Source: Sitta carolinensis (lineage: Eukaryota > Chordata > Aves > Passeriformes > Sittidae). Taken from it: a stretch of DNA of 64,000 bases. Within the stretch, counting starts at the first letter, position 1; every line of letters starts with the position of its first letter. The stretch is from NCBI GenBank assembly GCA_032173965.1, contig CM063285.1, forward strand, positions 23,533,660-23,597,659, read 5' to 3'. The position numbers and the translations under genes were made by a program. Positions 49,692 through 62,705 of the stretch are shown here, piece after piece. The notes under the pieces were generated by a model, which saw nothing but the letters and a program-made list of their open reading frames with translations, was not told where the DNA came from and made no database searches.

Positions 49692-49711
49692 AAACGCTGA
49701 ATTCAGCGTTT
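49692..49711. repeat. 20-bp perfect palindrome
   Basis: AAACGCTGAATTCAGCGTTT is identical to its own reverse complement, with the axis between 49,701 and 49,702. It contains two CpG dinucleotides and an EcoRI-type GAATTC core. It stands alone in AT-rich DNA. Its function is unknown. Confidence 0.9.
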
Positions 49712-49849
49712 GATTTAAAAAGCTATTTTCAAGCAGAATCTTGAAACTTCTCAAAGTAACCATTAACCACTTCTGTTGTTTGTGGGCACTGGTGATGCAG
49801 GCAGGAGCAGTCTGAGGAGCAGCAAGATTAGAAAGCCCCAGGAGTGATG

Positions 49850-50295
49850 ATAAGGAACTCTGCTTCTAGTGGAGCCCTGGTGCATGGGAATGAGCAGTGT
49901 TGGGGAGCATGCCACCAGTGTGATCTGCCACTTCTTTTGTACTATCCCCACCGGGATCTTTTGCTCCTGCTTAGGGTCTTGGGTAGCAAGCTAGTGCCTT
50001 TCACCCTGTCCTTTGTGCTCAGCATCCTAAGGACCATCATTGTCTTTATCAGCAGTTGATGACTAAGTTTAGGAGACAATCAACCTGGCTGTGATCTGCT
50101 CTGTCAATGGCTGGCTGAAAGCTTTCTGCACATGGGCTTCCCACGATCAGTCTGTTCTTCAGGACTAATGTCTTTATTTATGTGCATCCCAGATCCCGTG
50201 GCCACTGTGATCTATACCCTAACGATCCTTATACTGAACCCTCTGTTCCACTGCCTCAGAAACAAGAGGTGAAGGATGCAGTGAGGAGGATGACA
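49850..50295 (+). pseudogene. Olfactory receptor pseudogene (TM5-TM7 part)
   Basis: This is a dead fragment of an intronless olfactory receptor GPCR. Recognisable signatures occur in order across shifting frames. HFFC (49,929-49,940) is the extracellular loop 2 motif normally followed by D-x-P. A TM5-like hydrophobic segment ends in SILRTII (about 50,019-50,039). KAFCTWASH (50,118-50,144) corresponds to the TM6 KAFSTCASH motif, and a LFF..N.FIYVHP-like stretch follows. NPLFHCLRNK (50,237-50,266) corresponds to the TM7 NP-L-Y-LRN-K motif. Stops and frameshifts separate them, including a stop after HFFC and shifts within TM6 and after LRNK. TM1-TM4, including the MAYDRYVAIC motif, are absent. 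No other receptor is visible nearby. Confidence 0.85.
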
Positions 50296-51639
50296 CACTG
50301 AATAGTAACACCAGGACAGAGACAGACATTGACACAAGACAGAGTTGTGAAGGCCAGCTCCTCACAGTTGTATGAGCTGGTGGTTCCTTCTGCCGTTTTG
50401 TTCTGCTTGCAGAAAAATTAACATTACTTTTCACTTAAAGCAGTATTCCATCCTCTGTATTGGAGCAGCATAGTGCTGCCTGTGTTCTTTCTCCTAGGGT
50501 GTGAGCCCATGACTCTGGCTTTGATAGCCCAGGTGAGGATCATCTCACATCACATGTCCACTCCTTAACTAGTACACTTTACTTTAGGATGAGTGCGTTT
50601 TGGGGTCATTTAAATACCAACATTCAGGTGAGACAAAACCTTGTCTGTCTCAAGAGCAGAGTTTCTTCTGTTTGCATTACAGCTGAATCATTTTATCCTC
50701 AGTAGGTGTATTACCTAATTTGGGAAAATTTATATGATAGTACATTTGGATGTAATTAACTTTCCTCTGAAGAAAAATAAGAAAACAAAATGGCAGAGTA
50801 GTTCTTACACTTGTTCAGGGCATGGGATTTCTCTGAAGACATGAAATACATGGGACAGTCTGAGTTTACTTAACATTCGCATCTATATGCCCAGCATAAT
50901 GTGGCTCCTGCAGTCTTACTCCACAGCAGGTTCATGTCAACTTCCCAAGTCCTCATGTAGCCAATGCCTCATACTGCCATATCACACCATAATTTGAATT
51001 GTTCCAATTGGGCCCTTTTCTAATACTTATTTTTGGTGTCTCTTGTCCAAATTGACTTGAGGTGGGATGGGAGTGAATGGTGAATTACCAAAAGTCCTTT
51101 CTAAACCAACAAAGTCTACCCTGAGAAAAAGAAAACAGGAGAGAGCAATTGATATTGACATGTCTTTTTGGTCTAGGATGTCTCCTGGTATAAATAACTC
51201 TTGACTAGTAAGAGCAGTAGCTAAAATACTATCAGTGTCTCTCAGTCTGGCCTAGAGTCACACTGTAGCTTACAGTGTGCCCGCCAGTGCCCCAGTTGGA
51301 GCTTTTTGTGTCAGCGAGTAAGCTCCCACTGAATTTACTGATGTGGAAATAGGTCTGTAGTCCTTTGAGGACTAGAGGAATAAACACTGTCTAACCAATA
51401 CAATTTCAAAGCCTTTTAAGTGCTCCCCCTCAGATGTGCTAGTTGAAGATCTATGTAAGAAGCTGGACAGTTTATTTTGTAATGTTACAAAGTAACAGTT
51501 TCTGTGACTTGCAAAACTGCATTGATTTATTTTGATCACCTTCCCAAAATGTGCTGTGGAAGAAATAAATGTCCATATGCCTGTGTGTATATTTTATATA
51601 TATAGTATTTTGAAAACCATGGACTTCTATTTTAGTAGG

Positions 51640-51775
51640 CTTTTGGGGTTTTTTTTTGTGTTTGGGTTTTTTTCTTTTTTTTTTATTATTGTTTTGGGTT
51701 TGTTTTGGTTTTTCAGTTTTTTGGAGGGTGTTCTTTTTGAGGTTGGTTTGTTTGGGTTTTTCTTTTGTTTTAGGA
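51640..51775 (+). repeat. T/G-rich low-complexity tract
   Basis: About 135 bp are built almost only from T runs and short G runs on the plus strand (ggggtttttttttgtgtttg and similar). An incidental 83-codon frame crosses it. Confidence 0.85.
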
Positions 51776-52760
51776 AAATCTAGTGTGTAGTAAAGAACAC
51801 AGGCTGATTGAAGGAGAACCGAGAGATCCTGCTTCTCACTTCACTGCTGACAGTGCAGTATTGTCTCTTGGGGATAGAGGAGAGTGTTTATTTTGTGTGG
51901 GGAAGAAATAGCAAAACTACACTTTTTGATAGTCCTTCAGAAACATAGCACTAATACCCCACTTCCTCTGCGCCCTCCACAATTGTTGTCTTTTCTCTCT
52001 ATATAAATCTGGAAATGGATAGGTGTTCTCAGAGTGAAGGATATTTTAATTCAGTATTGTATTGCTAATCCTAATTACCATTGGAGTTTGAGGTAGAAGT
52101 GATTGCCCGTATGAATTTCTCTTTAGTAGCATAACTTGCAGTAATTTGACTATATTAGAATGAAACTTTCTTTTCTGCTCAGAGATTTAAAAAATTCTGA
52201 AAATATGCTTAATTTTACACTTGTAGAGTGAATCTGATCTTAACGTTGTTTCTGGTAACATTCAGCTTTGTATTAAGCAGTGCTATCAATTTATACAGAT
52301 TTTCAGTATAAAGAATACCTGCTGTTATGGTGCCTTAGCTCTTTTCTTTTCAAGGTCTTATATGAAATGGGTGTAGGAGTACAGGCATTTTTTTATACTG
52401 GTATTTGCTTCAAGCTATCTTTAAAAGGTTTAACTAATGTGGATTCTGTCTTTTAGTGGTGTGGGATTGCTCTTGTTTAATAATCAAAATTATACTGAAA
52501 TCCTGCCTAATATATAAAATTATCAATGAAGCATGGAAGTTATGCCATAATGTTTTTTGTTTCCCTTCAGTAGCTAGCTCTTCAGGGTAAGCTCTCTCTG
52601 ATACTAATAAGATCTCATTATGAAGGATTGTGCCTGTTCTATGAATGGGATCCTGATTCTTTCCCCAGTCAGATATTCTGGTGCCTATTAAATACCAAGT
52701 CATCTCCCCTTTGATTTCTGTGAGCTTACTTTTCCCAAAACTTAAGAGCATTTCCAGTTT

Positions 52761-52780
52761 AAAAAAAAAAAAAAAAAAAA
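52761..52780. repeat. Poly(A) run, A20
   Basis: Twenty consecutive A on the plus strand, followed by gagag. No recognisable retrogene lies upstream. Confidence 0.85.
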
Positions 52781-54185
52781 GAGAGTAAATACTTGCTCTG
52801 GTAGAGGTGGGTTCTTTCCTAGTTAAATCTTTTCTGCTATGGATTTCTTTTGATTTGCTAGGTAAATCCCTTAAATCAATACTCAGTGCAGGAAAAAAAA
52901 AATCAATCTGCCTTCCTTTCCTCCTGTGTTAGGCCAATGATGGGAATATTGGAAAGCTTTTGTTCACAAAGGAAAAGCCTGCATTTTCTACAGGTGTTCT
53001 AACCCCAAATCTTGCTGGTGTCCTAGATAGAAAATAGAGGCAATGCAGCCTTTCCTAAATATTATCATTCTGATAGTGATTAGCACAAAACACTGCGCAT
53101 TTGATAAGAAAACAGGTAATTCTAAGTTCCTAGAAGACCTTGTTACTGACCTGAAAATGAAGTATAAGGTCTGTAGCAGATATATCTTTTCAAAAATAAG
53201 AAATGCTTGCCCAATTATATTTCCTTCTGAAAAAAGCAACTGATGCTCACACAGGAATGATACAGAAACATGTCAAGGACATATTTTGAAATGTCAGTAT
53301 GTCTTGATATCCAAGAGCTTTACTTTTTTGAAGTATTTAATTTCACATCTGTAATTTGTGGTCCATGGTACATTATTTTGACTGCTTTCCATTTGTATTT
53401 CAATGATAAGAAAAGAGCTTTATAAAAAAATTTGGTATCTTACTGCTCTTGTCACAAATGTTGTATACAAAATGTTTCTGGGAAGGGCAGAAGTGCATCT
53501 TAGTCATACCAATTCTGAGGGCAAGTGCAGTGAAAATGCACGTGGGGAAGTAGAAAATCCTTTTGATCTTAGAGAGCTCAGAAAATCCTGCCTCAAACAA
53601 TTTCCAGTCAGTCTTTCCAATGTTGAATTTGTTTGATTCTGTTAAAAGTCACAGGAACACAGCAGATACTGGTCTTAATCAGTATTCAGGAGAGGGAAAT
53701 GTACTCTGAAAAACGGAGAGAAAATCAACCTGAAGCCATATTGTTGATGGGAGGCCACCTTGGCTTTCTGACAAGTACAAAGGAATCTTTGTGTCACATG
53801 AAATCTCTTCAGAGTAATTCTTCTGAAGTAGTGAATTTGAGAAGAACCAGAGGACACCAGTCCAGAGATCACATTGAAAATGAGTTATTCATTTCCCTCC
53901 TTGTTAAAATCTTATTTTCAATCACAGCTACATGACCTTCAGTTCTTGATTGGTTTGATGAACTGCGAAAGAGCAAACCCTCTAACTCTGTTTTTGAAGT
54001 TTGTTGGGGTTTTTTGACTGTCTTTAATCCTTGAGAGGAAGAGATGAGAAAGAAAAAGATATTATGGGATTATTAAATTTATTTGAAGATGGATAGTACA
54101 CCTTGCTCTCTAGCTGACAAACCAGTGCTTCTCTCGATGTGGGGACAGGGATATGTTGGGGGAAGGAGAAGGACAGAATAATTTG

Positions 54186-54280
54186 GACAGTAGTCTTGGG
54201 GATGGTGCTGTCTGGGCAGAGAGTTAGACTCAATGATATTTGTGGGTACCTTCCAGTTTTAGCTTATTCTGTGACAAAAA
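54186..54280 (+). mobile_element. CR1 LINE 3'-end scrap, plus strand
   Basis: The segment 'gttagactcaatgatatttg' followed by 'ggtaccttccagttttagct' and 'tattctgtgac' matches the terminal CR1 block, in which a 'gactcgatgatct..aggtc..ttccaacct..gattctgtga' pattern is usual. Only the last 90-100 bp are recognisable. Confidence 0.75.
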
Positions 54281-57200
54281 TGTACAAAGTGATACCATCA
54301 CTTATAACAAGGTTGTGTTATAAAAGATAGTTAGGATCAAGTTTAGACTTTTGTAGATTTGAAATTGATCTCAGCATCCTCAGTGTTTCATTCCCTTGAC
54401 ATTACATATACTGGTTTTGGAACTGGCAACGTTGACAGACTGGACTAGGAGATGTGCTCTCTCAAGCTAGAAAATTGAAGAGTTTTCAAAACAAGCGAAA
54501 TGCACACAGCAGTAAATTCAGAATCTACCACTGTTTCTCTCACTCACATTCTTTGACAGTTAGCATTAGTTGCCTTCAAGTCTTCTGAGAGACAGTGCTG
54601 GTTACCTTTACAGATAGACAATATATAGATAGGCAATATAGATGTTTATTTTAAGTTTAAAAGTACAGATAACTTTGAAAGTACACATCAGAACTTCAGA
54701 CTGCTACTGAATAAAAGCCAAGTCTTCCTCAGTCTGGTGGTAGTTTGGAGAATCCCTAAATTTTACTTCATTGTAGCATTCACTGATAAGGCAGAGTAGT
54801 GCTGCTGCAAAGTGTGAGCACACAGACATGCATATATCTTGTGAATGCATTTTACAAATCATTTTGAAATATCAGTTCTGTAGAAATTTGAACTCTGGTA
54901 ATAAAAAAAAAATCCTTTGAATAAAATATTGACTCTTTTTTGGGGGTCCTTCATGTATCCTTTTTTAGCTGTCTGAGTACTTCTTAATTCAAGAGCAGCT
55001 TAGTACTTTATACTGCTAAAGAAAAATTAATAGTATATAAGGATGATATTTTGAAAAAGCTGTGTACCATTTTAATTTGAGAAACTCCTTTTCCATTAGT
55101 TAGATGATACATAGCTTAGCTCTTGTAGACCATCATTACTGACAAAAAAAAAATGTAACAGGTCTCGATCTATTTCCAGCTTGAGAGTGGGATTTGATAA
55201 TTTTCAGGTTTCTTATGCCTCTGGTGAAGCAATATTGATTTCACTGAAACATCCTTTCAAATGTTTGTACAAGAACAAACAGTTTTTTCTGTAGCCGTAT
55301 ATAGTTTTAAATATTTGGGCCTGAACTATAAAGTCACTGATGGAATGTAACATGAGAGAAGGAAAAGAATGGGTGGCAATGTCTTGTGGTTACTAAGTGC
55401 AGAGTTCTTCAGGTAATGATATGTGAGGCAAGGCAAAGAAAAGTGCAAGGTACAATGTAGAACACATTTGCACCTCCTCAGTACAAGAAAGACTTGCTAG
55501 ACTGGATTAGCAAAAGAAATATGAACTCCTAATAAAGCATGTATTAGGCTTTATGGCTGGTATGATTATTAGTTGAGAGGGTTAAACTTCATACAGGGTT
55601 TTGTATGCGTAACTGGAAATAAGAAGTTTGTTCCTGTATGCTGGTGTATTTACTAACTTCACTGAGGACACCAGAAATCTGTTCCACCAGGATAAGGAAT
55701 TCTGGCTTCTCAGGATGTTGCTGGAAATGATAAATTATTCCACAAAATGGATGGAGAAATTTCCTTGATTTTATTTTCTTATAGAATGCATCAATTCCTG
55801 TTTTAAATTCTACAGATTAATGTTTACACTAGAACTTGCTGAATAATTAAAAGTTTGAAGATATTTTTTTTTCAAATAAGAGAAAAAACCTCCAGTCATT
55901 AATATTATTGGGGGCAATTAATCAAGACCTGTTTTGTACAAATGAATCAATTAAAATAACTGTAGTTTCTTCCTCTCACACAAGATCTAATTTTCATTTA
56001 TCTGGTCCTGATGTAAAATTTGTGGAAGCCAAAGGAAACAGCTTCTTCAAGTTCAATATATTTATTTTTCGATTCAATGCTGGTAATCCCTGTCTGTACA
56101 TGAAAGGGACATCTTATACTCATTTCTTTCTGACTGCTGTCCCTGGCCACATATGCTGTGTCTTACATTTTACTTCCCTTGTTAAGTGTTGGGGCTCCCC
56201 TGTTGCGTGCACTTGTCTTTGCTTGCTAGTGGAATTTCCTGTTCCATCTTGGGATCTTTTTGCCTTGATTACCTAGGTATATTTGCATAGAAGTTGTCAT
56301 TCTTAGATCTAAGCAGCAAATTGCAGGGTGCTGTCACCTTCATGTTACTTTGGCCTGTTCTGGAGGCAAGGACAGAGAGATCATTCATATTAACAGTTTG
56401 CATTATGTCTATGCTTAAACTATAGATATCTGCCAGAAAACAATGTCCTTTCTTAGTCGTTTCTAGATGATTTCCACAGCGTGTGAGTAGATGGGCTTGG
56501 CAAAGAATACTTAAATCATCTGACTTAGAACTAGAGTTCATAATGGGTCTGACAACATTTTACATGAGAAAGTATATTTGCTAGAAAATGCTTCTGTATT
56601 AAGACCATTATATTGCAGTAAAACTTTATTAGTTTAAAATAACATCATCTCTTTCTTTCCATGTAGTGATTTAATCTCTATTTTCAATGTATTCATGAAA
56701 CTCTATACTTGCACTGAGAATTCCGAAGTTAAATGTTAGAGTTGGTGTCTACACCAGTGTTTCCATAAAATTCTAGAAGTTTTTGTGGAACCTGCCAGTC
56801 TCATTTGAATGAGGGTTGAGAAATGACCAACACATTTACCTTCTCCACTCAGGTCTGCCTCTGAGGTCTTTATTTAATCCAGAGGCTTGCCTACAAAAGA
56901 CCAGGAACTTTGCATATAGTCAGTTTTGTTTGTTCATTTCTGTATGGCTTCCACATGTTTGTGTTACAAATAAATATCTGATTCTTCCCTCATAAGTTAT
57001 TACTTGGTACTTGAAAATATTGGTTTGTTTGATGTTATTTCTGTTTAGGTTTTTAGACCTTACATAGGTTTTCAAGAAAAGTCGTCTGTAAGTATCAAGA
57101 TTCTAAAATGTAAAAAAAAAAAAATAAAATAATGAAAAAGCCCACAACTTCATCTAGCAATAACATTGAGCGGTTTCTTAATCAATAGGAGCTCTTAATC

Positions 57201-58961
57201 AGTAGAAGAGAAATAGGTAACCTCAACAATCATTGCCAATCCAACTGAAATACAAACAGAAAAATTTATGAAGCCTTTCTCAGCAAGTCAAGAAGGAGAA
57301 GGAAACATTTTAGAGCATGAAGTATCTATTAAAGAAATCTAATGTTTAATTGATACTGCCATCTTTTTTTTCCAATTGGTATCCAAAATTAGGCCACTTA
57401 ACCAGGAGGATATTTGACTTTATTGCTTGCGCAACTCTGTTGTGAGTTAACAAAATAGTCATGGAAATTTTTCATTTCATCACCTTGACTCTATTTTCCC
57501 TTTTTATTTTTCCTTTGTATTTTCAGAATTAATATCTCTAATGTTTATTTTAATCATCAGCTGTTTCACATAACTTTGTCATGTTGGAATATTTGAAATG
57601 TGGAATGGAGTATGCCATTCTCAGTGTGAAATAGACTGGTAATGTGTTTTAGGGTGTTTATATGACTTAGAAGAATCAAGCTCATGTTTGACTAATGCAG
57701 ACTCATTTTATGAATGTATTTATACAACTTGCATGTAAGTGAGGCAACCTTCCTCAGTTTGGAGAATATAGAGTTAATTTTAAAGTACTTGTGAAATAAA
57801 AATCAAAACAGCAACAAACAAACATAAAACACTTTAGATTACCTAATATATAAGAAGAAATAGAGGATGGTGTAATCTGGTTTCAGGCCTGATATTTTGG
57901 TTTTCTGATGTTCTTTCCCAGAGAAGTGTGATAAACATGATGGAATGTTTTTGTAATAATATTTATGTTATTCATTCCTTCTGACAGGAGGTATTTTTTC
58001 TTGATGTCCCTCTGGTTTGACCAGTGTGATTGAAAAAGTTTGCCCTTGTTTCACCGTTCACATTGGTCTGTGTAAAATTGTGTATAAGGGAGAACCATCC
58101 CTAATAAAAAGAGTCATTTTTTAACCTTCTGATCACGAAGTCCGTCATTTGTAATCTGAAATAGCAACAGGATGGAACAAGCAGGTATAAAAAGACAGTG
58201 TAATGTTTTAATCTCTTTTGATGTATTCAGCAGAATCTTTTGCTGACTGTGGTTTTCATCAGTGCTCACCCCTGAGTTAGATTAGCCATAGGTGCTGCAG
58301 TCACAGTAGCAGGCCAAGTCTTCTACACTGCAGATAGTAAGTTACAGGAGCCTCTGCATATGAATAATGGAAAAGGCTTAAGTGGTTCAGTGAGGGGGGA
58401 AAAAAAGGCAATGCAAATGGACTCTTCTTCTTACAGGTTTTAGGACTCATTTTTAAAGATTTCACCCTAACAAATTGGTTGCATTTAAAAGCCCCGTAAA
58501 ACTTAAAGCTCTGTTACCACAATACATCTGTTCTTGGTACAATGGTTTATTCTAAAGCATTTAAACTCTGCCTGTCAAGTAAATTACATGGCCAAGAAAT
58601 ACAACCAACAAATACATTGGATGGAATACAATCTGAGTAGCTTTGAATTTTAAGCACTGTGATATGAAGTATATCAGAAAATTTGTAATGAAAAATGTCC
58701 TTATCCTGGTGAAATGTTCATTCCTTGCTACTCTGGTTCTAACTTGTCCTCTCACTCTGAAATAATTGGAGGGAAGATTTTCCTATTTTCTTGGGATCTC
58801 TTCTCATTCTTTCTTGCCATGTTAGTTTACAAATTGTTGAGGGGTTTTTGTTTTTTTCTTTTTAGGAACATGGAGAGAAAAGTACAATCTCACAGACAAA
58901 TTAATGGAAAATATTTATGCTTTTAAGACATCATACATAAAGGCTAGGTTTAAGCTTATTG

Positions 58962-58990
58962 CTTGTTATCTCCGTTATGAGATAACAAAG
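58962..58990. repeat. Stem-loop, 10-bp stem
   Basis: cttgttatctc and gagataacaaag are complementary, apart from one extra A, across a 6-nt loop (cgttat). Confidence 0.8.
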
Positions 58991-60811
58991 CCCAGCAGCA
59001 GAGTGATTTTGAACCTCCTGATCCTTGTTTTTCAGACTATAGTAAAGAAACTGCTCTGCTTTAGTATAATGCACACTGTGATTCATAAACTATGGTACTT
59101 TGCCATTCAGGGACTGCCAAAAAATTCAGGTGCTGCTTCACAGTAGTTACCATGTTACTTCAAAATTTCTTAAGGTTACTGAAGTAACATAAATAAGTAT
59201 TTAATTTACAATATTAATTTCACTATCAGTCTTAGTGTGATATGGGAAGCTAGAATGCACAATGCAATGAGTTCTTACAATGGGTGGTAAAGGAACAAGA
59301 AGTCAAACATCAAAAAGTAATTTTGTCATACCCAGGACTTCTGCATGTAATTTCACACGTTGGCATGAGTACCTGACTTAATTTTGATCTGTCTGCATGG
59401 TTGCTGTTGTGACAGAAGGCAAATCAGAATTAGAAATCAAAAAGGTATAATTGTATTCCAGAATATTTTCTCTGAGGTTCAACTCTAAACTACTATACCA
59501 AAAGCATAAGTCTGAACAAAATAGTCGATTAACAGAGCTTAAAGACTAGGAGATAATATGGATATGCCAAGGTATTAAAAGGCTACAGAGGTATTGGTAC
59601 TAGAACAGCTTGAATGTGTGTGATGAAGATACACAGCTGAGGGCATAATAAGAAGTAACAGCTTGAGCTTAAGCCAAAAATCAACATAAAAAATCCTACA
59701 GATTGTATGTAATATCCTGAGCCTATTTTCCTACCCCATTACAGAACAGAGTCTGAAGAACTTTTCTTGTTCTTCTACAATAAAGATTTATGATACTCAT
59801 TGAACGATACATTTTAATACTGAGTTTCTTAAGCCTAGGGTTCTAAAGTGGCTGAAGGGCAAGTGAGGGGTCAGACTAATTGACAGGTTTAATCTGCTGT
59901 GGCTAGATTGAAGATCACAAATGGTACTCAATAATGTGGTAAAATAGAAAGGCCAGGCTCCAGTTTGTCCCAAAAGATATCTAAAGATATCCGAAGGTAC
60001 CAAGATGCAAGGTTCTACTTGACCTGATGTTTTTCCTTTTTAAAACAAAGTATTATAGAGGAAGGATATTAGAAGGAACACTTCTGGAGAAACAGGGAAG
60101 TGTTTTGTAATTTATTTCCTTTGAAGTCATAGAAGAGATATGAAATGTGGGAGTGTCTGAAACTCTCTGCTTCAGCTGCTTTTGGAACAAGAGCACTGAC
60201 TTCTCCCTGGTGTCATAGGACAGAACTAAAATCATAAGATTCCAGTAAGGCAAATGGAGGTTTTCCCCCCACAATGGTCTATCAAAAAGGTTTTCTTCAA
60301 GTTCTTCCCTTCTTCTGGCTTTTAGTTTTTTTATTATAAACACATCACTGGAAATTACTTGAATCTTAAGAAGGCAGGGAAATCATGACCATTGCAGCAG
60401 TTTCAGTTTAAAAAAAACCCTTGGTATTCTAGAAACAAATTTCTTTTTTTCAAGTTCTCCAAGTTAAAGCTGTTTTTCAGCTTCATCTTGGTCATCAGTC
60501 AGGAGGTGGTTGCAGGACTGATCAAGTCTCTTTACTTCCCCCAGTTCCTATATATATTATGTCTGTAAGAGGTCTTAGACTGCAGAGTAAGGATTGTTCT
60601 GGGCTAGAAAGCTTCCAAACTCTTGACTGAATCAAAATCCTTTCTGTTTACCGGTAAGTGCAGATACTTCACTTGCTTTCAGAGTGGCCATATGTAATTT
60701 TCTGCTTTGCTTTATCCATCTGTCTTAATGTCTCACTTTGGTGTTAGGTCTGAAACTGCTAAAGAATTAATAATGCCATTTTCTTTGTCCCTTGTTTGTT
60801 GCTTTTTTGCC

Positions 60812-60829
60812 TTTTTTTTTTTTTTTTTT
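60812..60829 (+). repeat. Poly(T) run, T18
   Basis: Eighteen consecutive T on the plus strand. It could be the complement of a poly(A) tail, but no retrosequence is recognised to its right. Confidence 0.85.
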
Positions 60830-62637
60830 AAATCAGTCAGTCTTAGCTGAGTCTAAGAACTGAATGACAAGGATCATATGGCTAATAATATATATGATTG
60901 TCTCCTGTCCCTTGCTTGGATAGTTTAACAAAATAGATTTTTTCCTTCAAATTTGAGAACATTTGTATTACTTTCAGGAGGCAGGAATTTGATTCAGATG
61001 AGCGTTAATTAGGATAAATGGTCTTTCTTTTCTCATCACTTCAATTGAATTAAAAGATGGTGACTGATTTCCCCCTCCCCCATATGTCCTTTTCCTTGCT
61101 GTTTCATATAATGAAAAATGTAATTTCCGTAATGAAAGGGAATATGGATGGGAAAGTACTCACACCTGTGTTTGTGACAGCATGAAGAGTCTAATGGAGA
61201 TGGAAGACCATTGATAATATTCAGCCAATTTGTATTTAATAAAAATGCTTTATTTCTGTAGCATAATTGCAGTTTTAATAATTTTGTTGAGACATAAGAC
61301 TGATTGAATATTATCTATACTTACTGTTTTCGAGAAATGGCTAATTAAGAAGACTGTACTACCCTTTTATTCAAAGCTAAATTCTGCTCAGTTAAAAGGA
61401 GTTCTTTCCTGTATTAATCAATGAAAGATACAACAGTATGGTTAGTTTTGCTGGCAACAGGAGGTTGGACCACAATCTGACACAGGTGTATGGTACTTAT
61501 AGGAAAACGTTTACTTCAGTGTTTTATAAATTTTCTTTGTTTTTTATAAATTCCTCTCTCCTGTTGCATTTTGTTATGTAGCTCAGCTGATACTGCATAC
61601 TGAGAAAACCAGATATATGAACTTTTTAATGTACTCAAAATTGTTAGGTTTTAAATGTTGTCAGAAATGTTGAATATATACAAAGCAAAGAAAACCAGAG
61701 ATTAGGAAATGGGATCTTTTAACATAGTTTTTTTTCCAATAGATTTTTAGTTTTACCAGCTCTGCTTTGTTTGAGAAACTTCAAAGGGTCACTGCTTTGT
61801 ATTTTAAGCAGGCTGTATAGAAACCTGGATCTTGACTCGTTACTTTAATCTTTTTCTAAAGTTTGTTATCAGCTCTTTAAGATTAGATTTTTTTCCAAAT
61901 CGACAATAAAATCACCAGTAAATATGAGTATATAAGGGTGTGTTGGCACAGACAGGAAGGAATTTGTGGTTCCAAGGTGCATCATGCTTACACAATGTAT
62001 GGAAGAGTTTAACATGCAATGATTTTGGAACATCTTTACCCCTGGGTGAATTTAATTATCAGGCAAAAACATTATAATAATAGGGAATACATTTAATTCT
62101 CTTTATAGCTGTGCCCACTGTCTTTGCTATCCTCAGGCATTCACAAAACTGAAAATCTGATGAAAACCGTCTTTTATGGTTTGTCTTCAAAAAGAGTAGT
62201 TATTAATTGTTCATAAATGCTCATTAGCCTGAGCTCTTGAACTCCATTAAAATGCTTCTGTAACATTTCATTAAAAAAAAAAAAATAAAATTAAGGGAAA
62301 TACTAGTATGAATTTGAAGACATTAACATCTGTTGAGCTCAGGGTTTAGGCTATAGTAAGAGGAAAGAGAACACGGAATGCAATCATAGTGCATCAAGGG
62401 ATTGACAAAAGAGAAATAGGATGAGTACAATATTTGGTACATAGGAAAAAAGGAGGTTCAGAAAAAAAAGGTACATTTACAAAGTTATAGAGTTTTAGAA
62501 AAGCCATGGCAGAAGAGGAACAGTGTAGAACTGATAAAAGTAATGATTTCAGCTAATTACTTAAATGCTCTTGCAAGAAGTTTTGCATACACCAGTGTTT
62601 TGGGTTTGTCGCTACTTTCTCTTGAAGGGGGTAGTTG

Positions 62638-62705
62638 TATGGTGTTTTTGCTTTTTTTGCTTTGGGGTTTTTGTTTGTTTGGGTTTTTACTTATTTTTAT
62701 TTTTT
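62638..62705 (+). repeat. T/G-rich low-complexity tract
   Basis: The runs ggtgtttttgctttttttgc and ggggtttttgtttgtttggg are followed by T-rich sequence. It has the same style as the tracts at 26.8 and 51.7 kb. Confidence 0.8.

Larger units (their letters stand above)
50296..54185. other. Non-coding stretch, no gene recognised
   Basis: About 3.9 kb without a recognisable gene. It contains a T/G-rich tract (51,640-51,775) and a poly(A) run (52,761-52,780). Two consecutive open frames at about 53,403-53,935 (77 and 100 codons) have no recognisable motifs and are probably chance. Confidence 0.5.

Noticed and set aside
53403..53935. Two adjoining open frames that could look like a small operon or a frameshifted gene
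   Set aside because: The setting is a vertebrate genome, no protein family is recognised, and both frames are of ordinary chance length.
55908..56276. 122-codon open frame
   Set aside because: No recognisable motif, and there are no flanking promoter or splice signals better than background.
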